DNA from: Blastococcus sp. VKM Ac-2987
GTDB lineage: Bacteria; Actinomycetota; Actinomycetes; Mycobacteriales; Geodermatophilaceae
NCBI RefSeq assembly: GCF_026967805.1
Contig: NZ_JAPVBG010000004.1
Location: 62,001 to 126,000 of the forward strand
Direction of reading: 5' to 3'
Length of the DNA: 64,000 bases
Part shown: positions 27,794 through 36,699 of the stretch, piece by piece
How the letters are laid out: each line of letters starts with the position of its first letter
Position numbering within the stretch: the first letter of the stretch is position 1
Notes under the pieces: model-generated
Seen by the model: the letters and a program-made list of their open reading frames with translations, nothing else
Database searches by the model: none
Told to the model about the DNA's origin: nothing
Made by a program: the position numbers and the translations under genes

Positions 27794-28852
27794 ATGTCTG
27801 CAGCGAGGCAGCGCCCCTACCGTCGCCTGATGTCCACCGCGGTCGCACTGGCCGGCGCCGGCGTGCTCGTCGCCGGCTGCACCAGCAACGAGCCGGAGAA
27901 CACCGCGTCGGAGGGCGGCGGCGGGGACTCGGTCGCCAGCTCGAACGACGAGACCGGCGAGACCGTCCGGATCGGCTTCTCGGCCCCGGCGGCCGACCAC
28001 GGCTGGATGGCGGGCATCACCGAGGCCGCCCGCGCCGAGGCCGAGAACTACGAGGACGTCGACCTGATCGTCGCCGAGGGCACGAACGACGTCAGCACCC
28101 AGATCAGCCAGGTCGAGACCTTCATCAACGAGGGCGTCGACGCGATCGTGCTGCTGCCCTTCGACGGTGCCGCGATGACCCCGGTCGCGCTGCAGGCGAT
28201 GGAGGCCGGCATCCCGGTCATCAACGTCGACCGCGAGTTCAACAGCCCGTTCGCCGCGCGCGCCACCATCCTGGGCGACAACTACGGCATGGGCGTCTCC
28301 GCCGGCACCTACATCTGCGAGCAGGTGGGCGACAACCCCGACGCCGTCGTCGCCGAGATCGCCGGCATCGACTCCCTCCCCCTGACCCAGGAGCGCAGCC
28401 AGGGCTTCGCCGACGCGCTCGCCGACTGCGGTCTCGACGTCGACAACCGCGTCGCGGCGGACTTCACCGTCGAGGGCGGCGAGGAGGCCGCGGCCAACCT
28501 GCTCCAGGCCGCGCCGCAGCTCGACGCCCTCTGGAACCACGACGACGACCAGGGCGTCGGCGTGCTGGCCGCGATCCAGAACGCCGGCCGCGACGAGTTC
28601 ACCATGGTCGGCGGCGCCGGCTCGGCGAACGCCATGCGCGAGATCCAGGAGGGTGACTCCGTCCTCCAGGCGACCGTCATCTACCCGCACACCCAGGCCG
28701 CCGACGGCATCGCCCTGGCGCGCCTGATCGCGCAGGGCAAGTCGCTGTCCGACCTGGTGTCGCCCGAGGTGCCGCGGGAGATCGTGCTCAACGCCCCCGT
28801 CGTCACCGCCGAGAACGTCGAGGACTACATCGACCGCGCGTTCGAGTCCTGA
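27794..28852 (+). CDS. Sugar ABC transporter substrate-binding lipoprotein
   Basis: A 352-residue lipoprotein (lipobox LVAGC, C29) of the Peripla_BP_4 ribose/xylose-binding type. VRIGFSAPAADHGWMAGIT, AEGTNDVSTQISQVETFI and VDAIVLLPFDGAAM form the first lobe; DALWNHDDDQGVGVLAAIQ and TVIYPHTQAADGIALARL the second. ATG with GGAGAG upstream. Tethered outside the membrane, it delivers a sugar, possibly a pentose, inositol or an anhydrosugar, to the permease. Confidence 0.93.
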   Translation: MSAARQRPYRRLMSTAVALAGAGVLVAGCTSNEPENTASEGGGGDSVASSNDETGETVRIGFSAPAADHGWMAGITEAARAEAENYEDVDLIVAEGTNDVSTQISQVETFINEGVDAIVLLPFDGAAMTPVALQAMEAGIPVINVDREFNSPFAARATILGDNYGMGVSAGTYICEQVGDNPDAVVAEIAGIDSLPLTQERSQGFADALADCGLDVDNRVAADFTVEGGEEAAANLLQAAPQLDALWNHDDDQGVGVLAAIQNAGRDEFTMVGGAGSANAMREIQEGDSVLQATVIYPHTQAADGIALARLIAQGKSLSDLVSPEVPREIVLNAPVVTAENVEDYIDRAFES

Positions 28853-28861
28853 TCCGTCGAC

Positions 28862-28899
28862 GGCGCAGCAGGGGAGCGCCCGCGCTCCCCTGCTGCGCC
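28862..28899 (+). terminator. Strong hairpin inside the sugar operon, after the binding-protein gene
   Basis: GGCGCAGCAGGGGAGCG (28862-28878) pairs perfectly with 28883-28899 (17 bp, 4-nt loop). It separates transporter genes from the two enzyme genes and begins ten bases after the stop. It may act as a partial terminator or as a 3' stabiliser keeping binding-protein mRNA abundant. Confidence 0.75.
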
Positions 28900-28919
28900 A
28901 TCCCCGCTGGGAGAAGCAC

Positions 28920-30089
28920 ATGACCCCCACCCTCGGCGTCGGCCTGATCGGCTACGCCTTCATGGGCGCCGCGCACTCGCACGCGTGGCGCACCGCCCCC
29001 CACTTCTTCGACCTGCCGCTGCGGCCGGAGCTGACCGTGCTGGCCGGCCGGGACGCCGCCAAGGTCGCCGAGGCCGCCGGCAAGCTGGGCTGGTCGGGCA
29101 CCGAGACCGACTGGCGGCGGGTCATCGAGCGGGACGACGTCGACCTGGTCGACGTCTGCACGCCCGGCGACACCCACGCCGAGATCGCGATCGCCGCGCT
29201 CGAGGCCGGCAAGCACGTGCTCTGCGAGAAGCCGCTGGCCAACACCGTCGCCGAGGCCGAGGCGATGGCCGAGGCGGCCGCGAAGGCCGCCACCCGGGGC
29301 ATCCGGTCGATGGTCGGCTTCACCTACCGGCGGGTGCCCGCCATCGGGCTGGCCCGGAAGCTGGTCGCCGAGGGCCGGCTCGGGCAGATCCGGCACGTGC
29401 GCGCCCAGTACCTGCAGGACTGGATCGCCGACCCGTCCGCCCCGATGTCGTGGCGGCTGGAGAAGGACAAGGCCGGCTCCGGCGCGCTCGGCGACATCGG
29501 CGCGCACGTCGTCGACCTGACGCAGTTCATCACCGGCCAGACGCTGACCGGGGTCAGCGCGACGCTGGAGACCTTCGTGACCGAACGCCCGCTGCCGACC
29601 GAGACCGGGAAGCTCGGCGGGGTCGGCGGCGCCGAGACGGGGCAGGTCACCGTCGACGACGCCGCGGTCTTCCTCGGCCGGTTCACCGGGGGCGCGCTCG
29701 GCGTGTTCGAGGCCACCCGGTTCGCCCTGGGCCGCAAGAACGGCATCCGGATCGAGATCAACGGCTCGGCGGGCAGCCTGGCCTTCGACTTCGAGGACAT
29801 GAACGTCCTGCAGTTCTTCGACGGCGGCGAGCCCGCGGAGACCGCCGGTTTCCGCCGGATCATCGTCACCGAGCCCGAGCACCCCTACGTCGCTGCCTGG
29901 TGGCCGGCCGGCCACGGCCTCGGCTACGAGCACGGCTTCACCCACCAGGTCGTCGACCTGGTCACCGCCATCGGGGCGGGGGAGGACCCGGCGCCGTCGT
30001 TCGCCGACGGGCTGCAGGTCCAGCGCGTGCTCGACGCCGTCGAGCGCAGCGCCGCCGACCGCTCCACCTGGACCGAGATCCCCTCATGA
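28920..30089 (+). CDS. Gfo/Idh/MocA family sugar dehydrogenase
   Basis: A 389-residue NAD(P)-dependent oxidoreductase. Rossmann motif GLIGYAFMG, then [26 protein letters not shown] (catalytic-site Lys) and [15 protein letters not shown] with the catalytic Asp/His. [19 protein letters not shown] is shared with a subfamily that, from memory, includes levoglucosan and inositol dehydrogenases. With the ABC genes upstream and a TIM-barrel isomerase downstream it likely oxidises the imported sugar to a keto form. The substrate is not decided by sequence. Confidence 0.88.
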   Translation: MTPTLGVGLIGYAFMGAAHSHAWRTAPHFFDLPLRPELTVLAGRDAAKVAEAAGKLGWSGTETDWRRVIERDDVDLVDVCTPGDTHAEIAIAALEAGKHVLCEKPLANTVAEAEAMAEAAAKAATRGIRSMVGFTYRRVPAIGLARKLVAEGRLGQIRHVRAQYLQDWIADPSAPMSWRLEKDKAGSGALGDIGAHVVDLTQFITGQTLTGVSATLETFVTERPLPTETGKLGGVGGAETGQVTVDDAAVFLGRFTGGALGVFEATRFALGRKNGIRIEINGSAGSLAFDFEDMNVLQFFDGGEPAETAGFRRIIVTEPEHPYVAAWWPAGHGLGYEHGFTHQVVDLVTAIGAGEDPAPSFADGLQVQRVLDAVERSAADRSTWTEIPS

Positions 30090-30114
30090 CCACCTACCTG
30101 CGAGGAGACGCCTG

Positions 30115-31122
30115 ATGCCCCGTCCCGTCACCCTCTTCACCGGCCAGTGGGCCGACCTGCCGTTCGAGGAGATGTGCCGGCTGGCCTCCGGCTGGGGCTA
30201 CGACGGCCTGGAGATCGCCTGCTGGGGCGACCACCTCGACGTCGAGCGGGCCGCGAACGACGACAGCTACGTCCAGGAGAAGCTCGAGCTGCTGAAGCGC
30301 CACGACCTGCAGGTCTTCGCGATCTCCAACCACCTCAACGGCCAGGCCGTCTGCGACGACCCGATCGACGAGCGGCACCGCGGCATGGTGCACCCGCGCG
30401 TGTGGGGCGACGGCGACCCCGAGGGCGTCCGGCAGCGGGCGGCCGAGGAGATGAAGCTGACCGCGCGGGCGGCGCGCAAGCTCGGCGTCGACGTCGTCGT
30501 CGGGTTCACCGGGTCGAAGATCTGGAAGACCGTGGCGATGTTCCCGCCGGTGCCCGAGTCGATGATCGAGGAGGGCTACCAGGACTTCGCCGACCGCTGG
30601 AACCCGATCCTCGACGTCTTCGACGAGGTCGGCGTGAAGTTCGCGCACGAGGTGCACCCGTCGGAGATCGCGTACGACTACTGGACGACGGTCCGCACCA
30701 TGGAGGCCATCGGCCACCGGGAGGCCTTCGGGCTGAACTGGGACCCGTCGCACTTCGTCTGGCAGGACCTCGACCCGGTGTCGTTCATCTGGGACTTCAA
30801 GGACCGGATCTACCACGTCGACTGCAAGGACGCGAAGAAGCAGGTCGGCAACGGGCGCAACGGCCGGATGGGCTCGCACCTGCCCTGGGCCGACCCGCGG
30901 CGCGGCTGGGACTTCGTCTCCACCGGCCACGGCGACGTCCCGTGGGAGGCGTGCTTCCGGATGCTCAACACCATCGGCTACGACGGGCCGATCTCGGTGG
31001 AGTGGGAGGACGCCGGGATGGACCGGCTCCTGGGCGCCCCGGAGGCGCTGGAATTCGTGCGCCGGCTGGCGTTCGACCCGCCCGCGGCCGCCTTCGACGC
31101 GGCCTTCGCCAGCGGGAACTGA
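30115..31122 (+). CDS. Sugar phosphate isomerase/epimerase (AP endonuclease 2-like TIM barrel)
   Basis: A 335-residue xylose-isomerase-like TIM barrel. Likely metal ligands: Glu in [13 protein letters not shown], Asp/His in [11 protein letters not shown], His in YHVDCKDA and Glu in SVEWEDAG. The active site is complete. GAGGAGACGCCTG precedes the ATG, 25 bp after the dehydrogenase stop. The pair suggests oxidation followed by isomerisation, epimerisation or beta-elimination of the same sugar. It is the last gene of the operon. Confidence 0.88.
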   Translation: MPRPVTLFTGQWADLPFEEMCRLASGWGYDGLEIACWGDHLDVERAANDDSYVQEKLELLKRHDLQVFAISNHLNGQAVCDDPIDERHRGMVHPRVWGDGDPEGVRQRAAEEMKLTARAARKLGVDVVVGFTGSKIWKTVAMFPPVPESMIEEGYQDFADRWNPILDVFDEVGVKFAHEVHPSEIAYDYWTTVRTMEAIGHREAFGLNWDPSHFVWQDLDPVSFIWDFKDRIYHVDCKDAKKQVGNGRNGRMGSHLPWADPRRGWDFVSTGHGDVPWEACFRMLNTIGYDGPISVEWEDAGMDRLLGAPEALEFVRRLAFDPPAAAFDAAFASGN

Positions 31123-31126
31123 GGCT

Positions 31127-31150
31127 CCGGCGGTTCCGAGGAACCGCCGG
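31127..31150 (+). terminator. Terminator of the sugar operon
   Basis: CCGGCGGTTCC (31127-31137) pairs with GGAACCGCCGG (31140-31150), 11-bp arms with a very short centre, directly after the isomerase stop. Confidence 0.7.
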
Positions 31151-31165
31151 TGGGGGAGCGGAGAG

Positions 31166-31209
31166 CCCGGGGGCGGGCGGCGGAAGACGTTCTGCCGCCC
31201 GCCCCCGGG
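31166..31209 (-). terminator. Long hairpin after the DEAD-box helicase gene
   Basis: CCCGGGGGCGGGCGGC (31166-31181) is exactly complementary to 31194-31209; four more pairs (one G-T) extend the stem to 20 bp and leave a GACG loop (31186-31189). It lies just past the helicase stop and, with the 31127 hairpin, separates the converging transcripts. Confidence 0.8.
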
Positions 31210-31214
31210 TGGTC

Positions 31215-32801
31215 TCAGCGGCCCCGGCGGGAGCGGGAGCTGAACGACGCGGCGCTCGACGTGCCGGCGCGCGCCGCGAGCTCCGCGCGGGTGCGCGCGG
31301 GACCGGACGCGCGACCCGAGCCGCCGGACCGGCCGGCGCCGGCCGAGCTGCTGCGGCCGCCCGTGGACGCCGCACCGGCGGAGGAGTCGCGACCCGAGCC
31401 GCCGCTGCGACGGCGACCGCCGCCACGGGCCTGCTGCTGCTGCGGCTCGACCACCGGCGCCGGCTCCACGTAGGGAGCGGGCGGGCCGGTGAGCGCGGTG
31501 ATCTGCCGGGCGCCGGGCTTGATGGCCGACACCTCGGGGGTGATCCCGGCCTGCCGGGCCAGGGTGCGGACCTCGCCGGCCTGGTCGGGCGTGGCGATGG
31601 TGACGACGGCGCCCTCGGCGCCGGCGCGGGCGGTGCGGCCGGAGCGGTGCAGGTATGCCTTGTGCTCGGTCGGCGGGTCGACGTGCACGACGATCGCCAC
31701 GTCGTCGACGTGGATGCCGCGGGCGGCGATGTCGGTGGCGCAGAGGACCCGGGACGCGCCGCTGCTGAACGCCTCGAGGTTGCGCTCGCGGGCGTTCTGG
31801 CTCAGGTTGCCGTGCAGGTCCACGGCCGGCACGCCGGCCGCCGTGAGCTGCTTGGCCAGCTTCTTGGCCTGGTGCTTGGTCCGGGTGAACAGCACGCTGC
31901 GGCCCAGGCCCGAGGCCAGCTCCTGGACGACCTTGCCCTTGTCGGCGGCGTCCACGCGGAAGACGTGGTGGGTCATGGTGCTGACCGGGGCCACGGCCGG
32001 GTCGACCGAGTGCGTCGTCGGGTTGCTCAGGTAGCGCTTGACCAGCACGTCGACGCCGTTGTCCAGCGTGGCGGAGAAGAGCATCCGCTGGCCGACCTTC
32101 GGGGTGCGGTCCATGATCCGCTTGACGCCGGGCAGGAAGCCCAGGTCGGCCATGTGGTCGGCCTCGTCGAGGATCGTCACCTCGATGGCGCCCAGGTCGC
32201 AGTGGCCCTGGCCGATCAGGTCCTCGAGCCGGCCGGGGCAGGCGATGACGACGTCGAGGCCACCGGCGAGCGCCTGGACCTGCGGGTTCTGCCCGACGCC
32301 ACCGAAGATCGTCGTCGTCCTCATGCCCAGGGCGCGGGCCATCGGGTCGACGACGGCGGCGACCTGGTTGGCCAGCTCGCGGGTCGGGACCAGGATCAGG
32401 GAGCGGGGCCGCTTGGGCTGCCGCTTGCTGGTGGAGGCGGCCAGCCGGGCGACCAGCGGCAGGGAGAAGGCCAGGGTCTTGCCCGAGCCGGTGCGGCCGC
32501 GGCCCAGCACGTCGCGGCCGCCGAGGCTGTCGGGCAGCGTCGCGACCTGGATCGGGAACGGCGAGGTGATGCCGCTGGCGGTCAGCACCTCGACGAGCGG
32601 GGCGGGCACGCCGAGGGCGGCGAACGTGGTGTCGGTGGGCAGCACGGTGGCGTCCGCGCCGACGGGGACGACCGGCGCGGCCGGCGCGGCGGCCGGGACC
32701 TGCTGCTGGTTCTGCTGCTCGCCGGCCGGGCGGGCGCCGCGGCCGCGTCCGCCACGACGGCGACGCGGGCCGCTCTCGGAGGGGGCGGGGGTGTTGTGCA
32801 T
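31215..32801 (-). CDS. DEAD-box RNA helicase with RG/GS-rich tail
   Basis: A 528-residue ATP-dependent RNA helicase. N-terminal basic, Gln/Pro/Ala-rich part (1-70), Q-motif region FAALGVPAPLVEVLTASGITSPFPIQ, Walker A GRTGSGKT, LVPTRELANQ, the DEAD box (ILDEADHMADLGF), SAT, and HRSGRTARAG in RecA domain 2. The C-terminal about 90 residues are low-complexity Arg/Gly/Ser, probably for RNA binding. RhlE-like; cold-shock or ribosome-assembly roles are typical. The ATG at 32801 is used; a TTG nine bases upstream has AGGA five bases before it and could be the real start. Confidence 0.92.
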   Translation of the reverse strand: MHNTPAPSESGPRRRRGGRGRGARPAGEQQNQQQVPAAAPAAPVVPVGADATVLPTDTTFAALGVPAPLVEVLTASGITSPFPIQVATLPDSLGGRDVLGRGRTGSGKTLAFSLPLVARLAASTSKRQPKRPRSLILVPTRELANQVAAVVDPMARALGMRTTTIFGGVGQNPQVQALAGGLDVVIACPGRLEDLIGQGHCDLGAIEVTILDEADHMADLGFLPGVKRIMDRTPKVGQRMLFSATLDNGVDVLVKRYLSNPTTHSVDPAVAPVSTMTHHVFRVDAADKGKVVQELASGLGRSVLFTRTKHQAKKLAKQLTAAGVPAVDLHGNLSQNARERNLEAFSSGASRVLCATDIAARGIHVDDVAIVVHVDPPTEHKAYLHRSGRTARAGAEGAVVTIATPDQAGEVRTLARQAGITPEVSAIKPGARQITALTGPPAPYVEPAPVVEPQQQQARGGGRRRSGGSGRDSSAGAASTGGRSSSAGAGRSGGSGRASGPARTRAELAARAGTSSAASFSSRSRRGR

Positions 32802-33147
32802 GGAGGTCAATGGAGTCCTTCGACGCTCGGTCGGCCGGACGAGCACCTCGGCGAGCGCGAGCGCCGGCGCGCCTGCACGGGGGCAGGGCGGGCTCGCATC
32901 GTCGGCGAGACGTCGGTCAGCCGGGCGCACCAAGGTGGCGCAGCCTCAGCCCGACGTCGATTCCTGCCGCTCCGGATGAGCGAGGGCGGCGCCGGTACAC
33001 CCCACTCAACCAGACCGGGCTGCCGCGTGGTCCCACCGGGAGGGAGTGTCAGGTCACATCGGGTGAGAACCGGGCCGCGCCGCCGGACGGCGGGAACGTT
33101 GCCGAAGGCGGCGGTCCGGCGGCTGGGAACGGGCCGGGCCGTGGGTC
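32802..33147. other. 346-bp divergent region without a gene
   Basis: Lies between the helicase (left) and MFS (right) starts. Both strands contain only short arginine-rich frames. I see no convincing -10/-35 pair, no strong hairpin and no known RNA element; a long helicase 5' leader, common for cold-inducible helicases, is possible. AGGGAGTG at about 33041-33048 is followed by no good start. Confidence 0.4.
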
Positions 33148-34491
33148 ATGCTGCCCTGCGTGACCGTGCACGACCCGCTGATCCGCACCGCAGCGCCGCA
33201 CCGCATCCACCCGGCCTGGTGGGTGGCGGCGGTGACGTTCCTGGCGCTGGTCGGTGCGGCCGCCTTCCGGGCGGTGCCCGGCGTGCTGATCGACCCGCTG
33301 CGGGCGGAGTTCGGCTGGTCGGTGTCCACCATCTCGGCCGCGGTCGCCGTCAACATGGCGCTGTACGGGCTGACGGCGCCGTTCGCCGCGGCGCTCATGG
33401 AGCGGTTCGGCATCCGCCGGGTGGTGATGGGCGCGCTGCTGGTCGTGGCGCTGGGCAGCGGCCTGACCGTGTTCATGACGACCGCCTGGCAGCTGGTCCT
33501 GCTGTGGGGCGTCCTCGTCGGTCTGGGCAGCGGCGCGATGGCGCTGTCGCTGGTCGCGACGGTGACCGGCCGGTGGTTCGTCGCCCGGCGCGGCCTGGTC
33601 TCCGGCGTCCTGACCGCCGGCGGGGCGGCCGGGCAGCTGGTCTTCCTGCCGCTGGTGGCCTGGATCGACTCCGCCTGGGGCTGGCGGGCGGCCTCCCTGG
33701 GGACGACGGCGGCCGCGCTGGCGGTCCTGCCGCTGGTGGCCTGGCTGCTGCGCGACCGGCCCCGCGACCTCGGCGTCGCCCCGTACGGCGGCACGGCGGC
33801 CGACGACCCCGAGCCGGTGCGGGCCGGCGCCGCGCGCGTGGCGATGCGGGGGCTGGCCGAGGCGGCGCGCGCCCGGCCGTTCTGGCTGCTGGCGCTGGGC
33901 TTCTTCATCTGCGGCATGTCGACCAACGGGCTGGTGCAGCCGCACTTCATCCCGGCGGCCCACGACCACGGCATGCCGGTGACGACGGCGGCCGGGCTGC
34001 TCGCCGTCGTCGGCGTCTTCGACATCGCCGGGACCGTCCTCTCCGGCTGGCTGACCGACCGGGTGGACCCGCGGGTGCTGCTGCTGGCCTACTACGGGCT
34101 GCGCGGGTTCTCCCTGTTCCTGCTGCCGCCGCTGTTCGGGCCGGAGCTGCACGTCAGCATGGTCGCCTTCATCGTGTTCTACGGGCTGGACTGGGTGGCC
34201 ACCGTGCCGCCCACGCTGGCGCTCTGCCGCGAGCACTTCGGCGCCCGCGCCCCGGTCGTGTTCGGCTGGGTCTTCGCCGCCCACCAGATCGGTTCGGCGG
34301 TCGCCGCGTTCGGCGGCGGGGTGATCCGCGACGTCACCGGCTCCTACGACCTCGCCTGGTTCCTCGCCGGTGGGCTGTGCCTGCTGGCTGCGGCGGCGTC
34401 GATCTCCATCCGCCGGAACCCCCCGCCGCGCCCGGAGGGCACCCGGCCGCCCGCGCCGGAGGAGGCCGCGGCCGACGCCGCCCACGGCTGA
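33148..34491 (+). CDS. MFS transporter
   Basis: A 447-residue major facilitator with 12 predicted helices. ALMERFGIRRVVMGALL is the loop 2-3 motif, LVGLGSGAMALSLVATVTGRWF helix 4-5, and GWLTDRVDPRVLLLAYY the second-half equivalent. It resembles the monocarboxylate/oxalate-formate-like MFS group. Start either ATG 33148 or GTG 33160; no good Shine-Dalgarno decides. The C-terminal tail is Pro/Ala-rich. Substrate unknown; no enzyme gene is adjacent on this strand. Confidence 0.85.
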   Translation: MLPCVTVHDPLIRTAAPHRIHPAWWVAAVTFLALVGAAAFRAVPGVLIDPLRAEFGWSVSTISAAVAVNMALYGLTAPFAAALMERFGIRRVVMGALLVVALGSGLTVFMTTAWQLVLLWGVLVGLGSGAMALSLVATVTGRWFVARRGLVSGVLTAGGAAGQLVFLPLVAWIDSAWGWRAASLGTTAAALAVLPLVAWLLRDRPRDLGVAPYGGTAADDPEPVRAGAARVAMRGLAEAARARPFWLLALGFFICGMSTNGLVQPHFIPAAHDHGMPVTTAAGLLAVVGVFDIAGTVLSGWLTDRVDPRVLLLAYYGLRGFSLFLLPPLFGPELHVSMVAFIVFYGLDWVATVPPTLALCREHFGARAPVVFGWVFAAHQIGSAVAAFGGGVIRDVTGSYDLAWFLAGGLCLLAAAASISIRRNPPPRPEGTRPPAPEEAAADAAHG

Positions 34492-34507
34492 CGCCGGCAC
34501 CGGCGTC
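34490..34507 (+). terminator. Hairpin at the MFS stop codon
   Basis: GACGCCGGCACCGGCGTC is a perfect inverted repeat with 8-bp arms and a CA centre, overlapping the end of the MFS gene. The next gene starts 14 bp later behind its own TAGGCT box. Confidence 0.55.
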
Positions 34508-34521
34508 CCTAGGCTGGGGCG

Positions 34522-35049
34522 GTGACGACCAGCTACCTCGAGCACCCCGCCCGGGTCACGCGCCTGCGCGACGGCGCCGTCGAGGTGCACCCGGAGGCCG
34601 CGACCGCTCCGCAGACGGTGTGGGTGGCCGTCTACCCCGGCGGGGACGGCGAAGCCGCCTGGGAGGGCCTGCGGGCGCACCCGTCGGGCGAGGGCCGCGC
34701 CGTGCTCGCCGCCGTGCCGGTGTTCGCCTACGACCTGCACCTCGGTGACGAGGTGGAGGTGGTGGCGACCGTCGAGGGACCGCTCGTGGCGGTGCGCCCG
34801 CTGCGGGACGCCGGGCGGCACACCTACCGGGTGTGGTTCCCGGACTGGCCCGACCTCGAGCGCGACGAGCGCGCCCAGGAGCTGCAGGCCGAGCTGGAGC
34901 GGTTCGGCTGCTGGTTCGACGTGTACTCCCCGCGGCTGGTCGCGGTCTCGGCCGAGCCCGACGTCGCCGGGGCGGTCGCCGAGCACCTCGACGACCAGGA
35001 GCGCACCGGCCGGTTCATCTACGAGGTCGGCCGCCAGACCCCCGGCTGA
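34522..35049 (+). CDS. DUF4265 family protein
   Basis: A 175-residue soluble protein. VPVFAYDLHLGDEVEV and AGRHTYRVWFPD are the DUF4265 hallmark; function unknown. The C-terminal half (LQAELERFGCWFDVYSPRLVAVSAEPD) looks like a small ligand-binding alpha/beta domain. GTG start six bases after TAGGCT (34510-34515), a -10-like box at the spacing of a leaderless transcript. Converges on the GMC oxidoreductase gene with a 15-bp gap. Confidence 0.8.
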   Translation: MTTSYLEHPARVTRLRDGAVEVHPEAATAPQTVWVAVYPGGDGEAAWEGLRAHPSGEGRAVLAAVPVFAYDLHLGDEVEVVATVEGPLVAVRPLRDAGRHTYRVWFPDWPDLERDERAQELQAELERFGCWFDVYSPRLVAVSAEPDVAGAVAEHLDDQERTGRFIYEVGRQTPG

Positions 35050-35064
35050 CGCGGGGCCGTGGGC

Positions 35065-36699
35065 TCAGCCGGCGGCGGTCAGCCGCGCGGCGGGGGTGCG
35101 GCCGAGGATGAGGTCGGCCGCCCGCTCGGCGATCATGATCGTCGGCGCGTTGGTGTTGCCGCGCACCAGCGTCGGCATCACCGAGGCGTCGACGACGCGC
35201 AGCCCCTCGATGCCGTGCACCCGCAGCCGGGAGTCGACGACCGCCTCGTCGTCGGTGCCCATCCGGCAGGAGGACACCGGGTGGTACAGCGACTCGAGGG
35301 TCTCCCGGGCCGACCGGCGCAGCGCCTCCCGGCCGTGCACGGTGCCGCCCGGTGACCACTCGTCGGCCAGCACGTCGGCCAGCGGGGCGGCCCCGGCGAT
35401 CTCCCGGGCCTGCTCCACGCCGGAGACCAGCGCCTCGAGGTCGCGGTCGTCGGTGAGGTACCCGGCGTCGATCGCCGGCGTCCACGCCGGGTCTGCCGAC
35501 CGCAGCCGCACCGAGCCCCGGGAGTGCACGTCCACCAGCACCACCGCGGCGGTGAAGGCGTCGACGTCGGGGTCGACCTCCGCCTGCTTCCAGAACTTGA
35601 CCGGCAGGAAGTGCATCTGCAGGTCGGGCTCGGCCAGCTCCGGTCCCGACCGGGTGAACAGCCCGGCCTCGGCCAGGTTGGAGGTCAGCGGCCCACGGCG
35701 GGCGCCGAACCAGCGCGCGTAGCCCGACGGGGACTCACCGCGCAGCAGCGACTTCCCCGAGCGGACGTTCCAGACGACCGGCACCAGCGGGTGGTCCTGC
35801 AGCCCGCCGCCGACACCCGGCAGGTCGGCGACGACGTCGACGCCGACCTCGCGCAGGTGGTCGGCCGGCCCGATCCCCGAGAGCATCAGCAGCTGCGGCG
35901 AGTTCACCGCGCCGCCGGAGAGGACCACCTCGCGGCCGGCCCGGACGGTGTGCAACCGCCCGCCGCTGCGGAACTCCACCCCCGTGGCCCGGCCGCCCTC
36001 GACCAGCACCCGGGTGGTCAGGGCGCCGGTGCGGACGGTCAGGTTCGGCCGGCCCGCGGCCGGGTGCAGGTAGGCGTCGGCCGCGGACCAGCGGCGGCCG
36101 CGCTTCTGGGTCACCTGGTACTGGCCGACGCCCTCCTGGGCGGCGCCGTTGAAGTCGCCGTTGCGGGGGTGGCCGGTGGCCACCGCCGACTCGACGACCG
36201 CCGTCGTCCACGGGTGCGGGGAGCGGAGGTCCTCCACCCGCAGCGGGCCACCGACGCCGTGCCACTCGTCGGCGCCGCGGGCGTTGTCCTCCATGCGCGT
36301 GAAGAGCGGGAGCACCTGCTCGTAGGACCACGACGGGTCGCCGGTGCGCCGGGCCCACTCGTCGTAGTCGGCCCTCGAGCCCCGGATGTAGATCATCGCG
36401 TTGATCGACGAGGAGCCGCCGAGCAGCTTGCCGCGCGGCCAGAACAGCGACCGGCCGCCGAGGCCCGGCTGCTCCTCGGTGCGGTAGTTCCAGTCGCGGC
36501 GGGTGCGCCAGACCTTGTAGGAGGCGGCGGGCACCTGCACCTCGAGCAGCTTGTCCGACCCGCCGGCCTCCAGCAGCAGCACGTGCAGCGACGGGTCCTC
36601 GCTCAGCCGGCCGGCCAGCGCGCAGCCGGCCGAGCCGGCGCCCACGACGACGACGTCGTACTCGTCCCGCAGCTCGTCGCCGGAGGTCCGCCTGCTCAC
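35065..36699 (-). CDS. GMC-family FAD alcohol/choline oxidoreductase
   Basis: A 544-residue flavoenzyme. FAD fold VVVGAGSAGCALAGRL, WPRGKLLGGSSSINAMIYIRG, VVLSGGAVNSPQLLMLSGIGP, and the C-terminal active-site His in YHPVSSCRMG plus NTNAPTIMIAERAAD. Choline dehydrogenase-like, but the family also covers other primary alcohols. GTG start overlapping the stop of the aldehyde dehydrogenase (GTGA), so the alcohol and aldehyde steps are made together, an alcohol-to-acid unit. No glycine-betaine transporter is adjacent. Confidence 0.92.
   Translation of the reverse strand: MSRRTSGDELRDEYDVVVVGAGSAGCALAGRLSEDPSLHVLLLEAGGSDKLLEVQVPAASYKVWRTRRDWNYRTEEQPGLGGRSLFWPRGKLLGGSSSINAMIYIRGSRADYDEWARRTGDPSWSYEQVLPLFTRMEDNARGADEWHGVGGPLRVEDLRSPHPWTTAVVESAVATGHPRNGDFNGAAQEGVGQYQVTQKRGRRWSAADAYLHPAAGRPNLTVRTGALTTRVLVEGGRATGVEFRSGGRLHTVRAGREVVLSGGAVNSPQLLMLSGIGPADHLREVGVDVVADLPGVGGGLQDHPLVPVVWNVRSGKSLLRGESPSGYARWFGARRGPLTSNLAEAGLFTRSGPELAEPDLQMHFLPVKFWKQAEVDPDVDAFTAAVVLVDVHSRGSVRLRSADPAWTPAIDAGYLTDDRDLEALVSGVEQAREIAGAAPLADVLADEWSPGGTVHGREALRRSARETLESLYHPVSSCRMGTDDEAVVDSRLRVHGIEGLRVVDASVMPTLVRGNTNAPTIMIAERAADLILGRTPAARLTAAG

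Noticed and set aside
30147..34748. A 1533-codon open frame on the plus strand running through the isomerase, helicase and MFS genes
   Set aside because: Its translation is arginine/glycine-rich with no domain, and three well-supported genes occupy the region in other frames; long empty frames are expected at this GC content.
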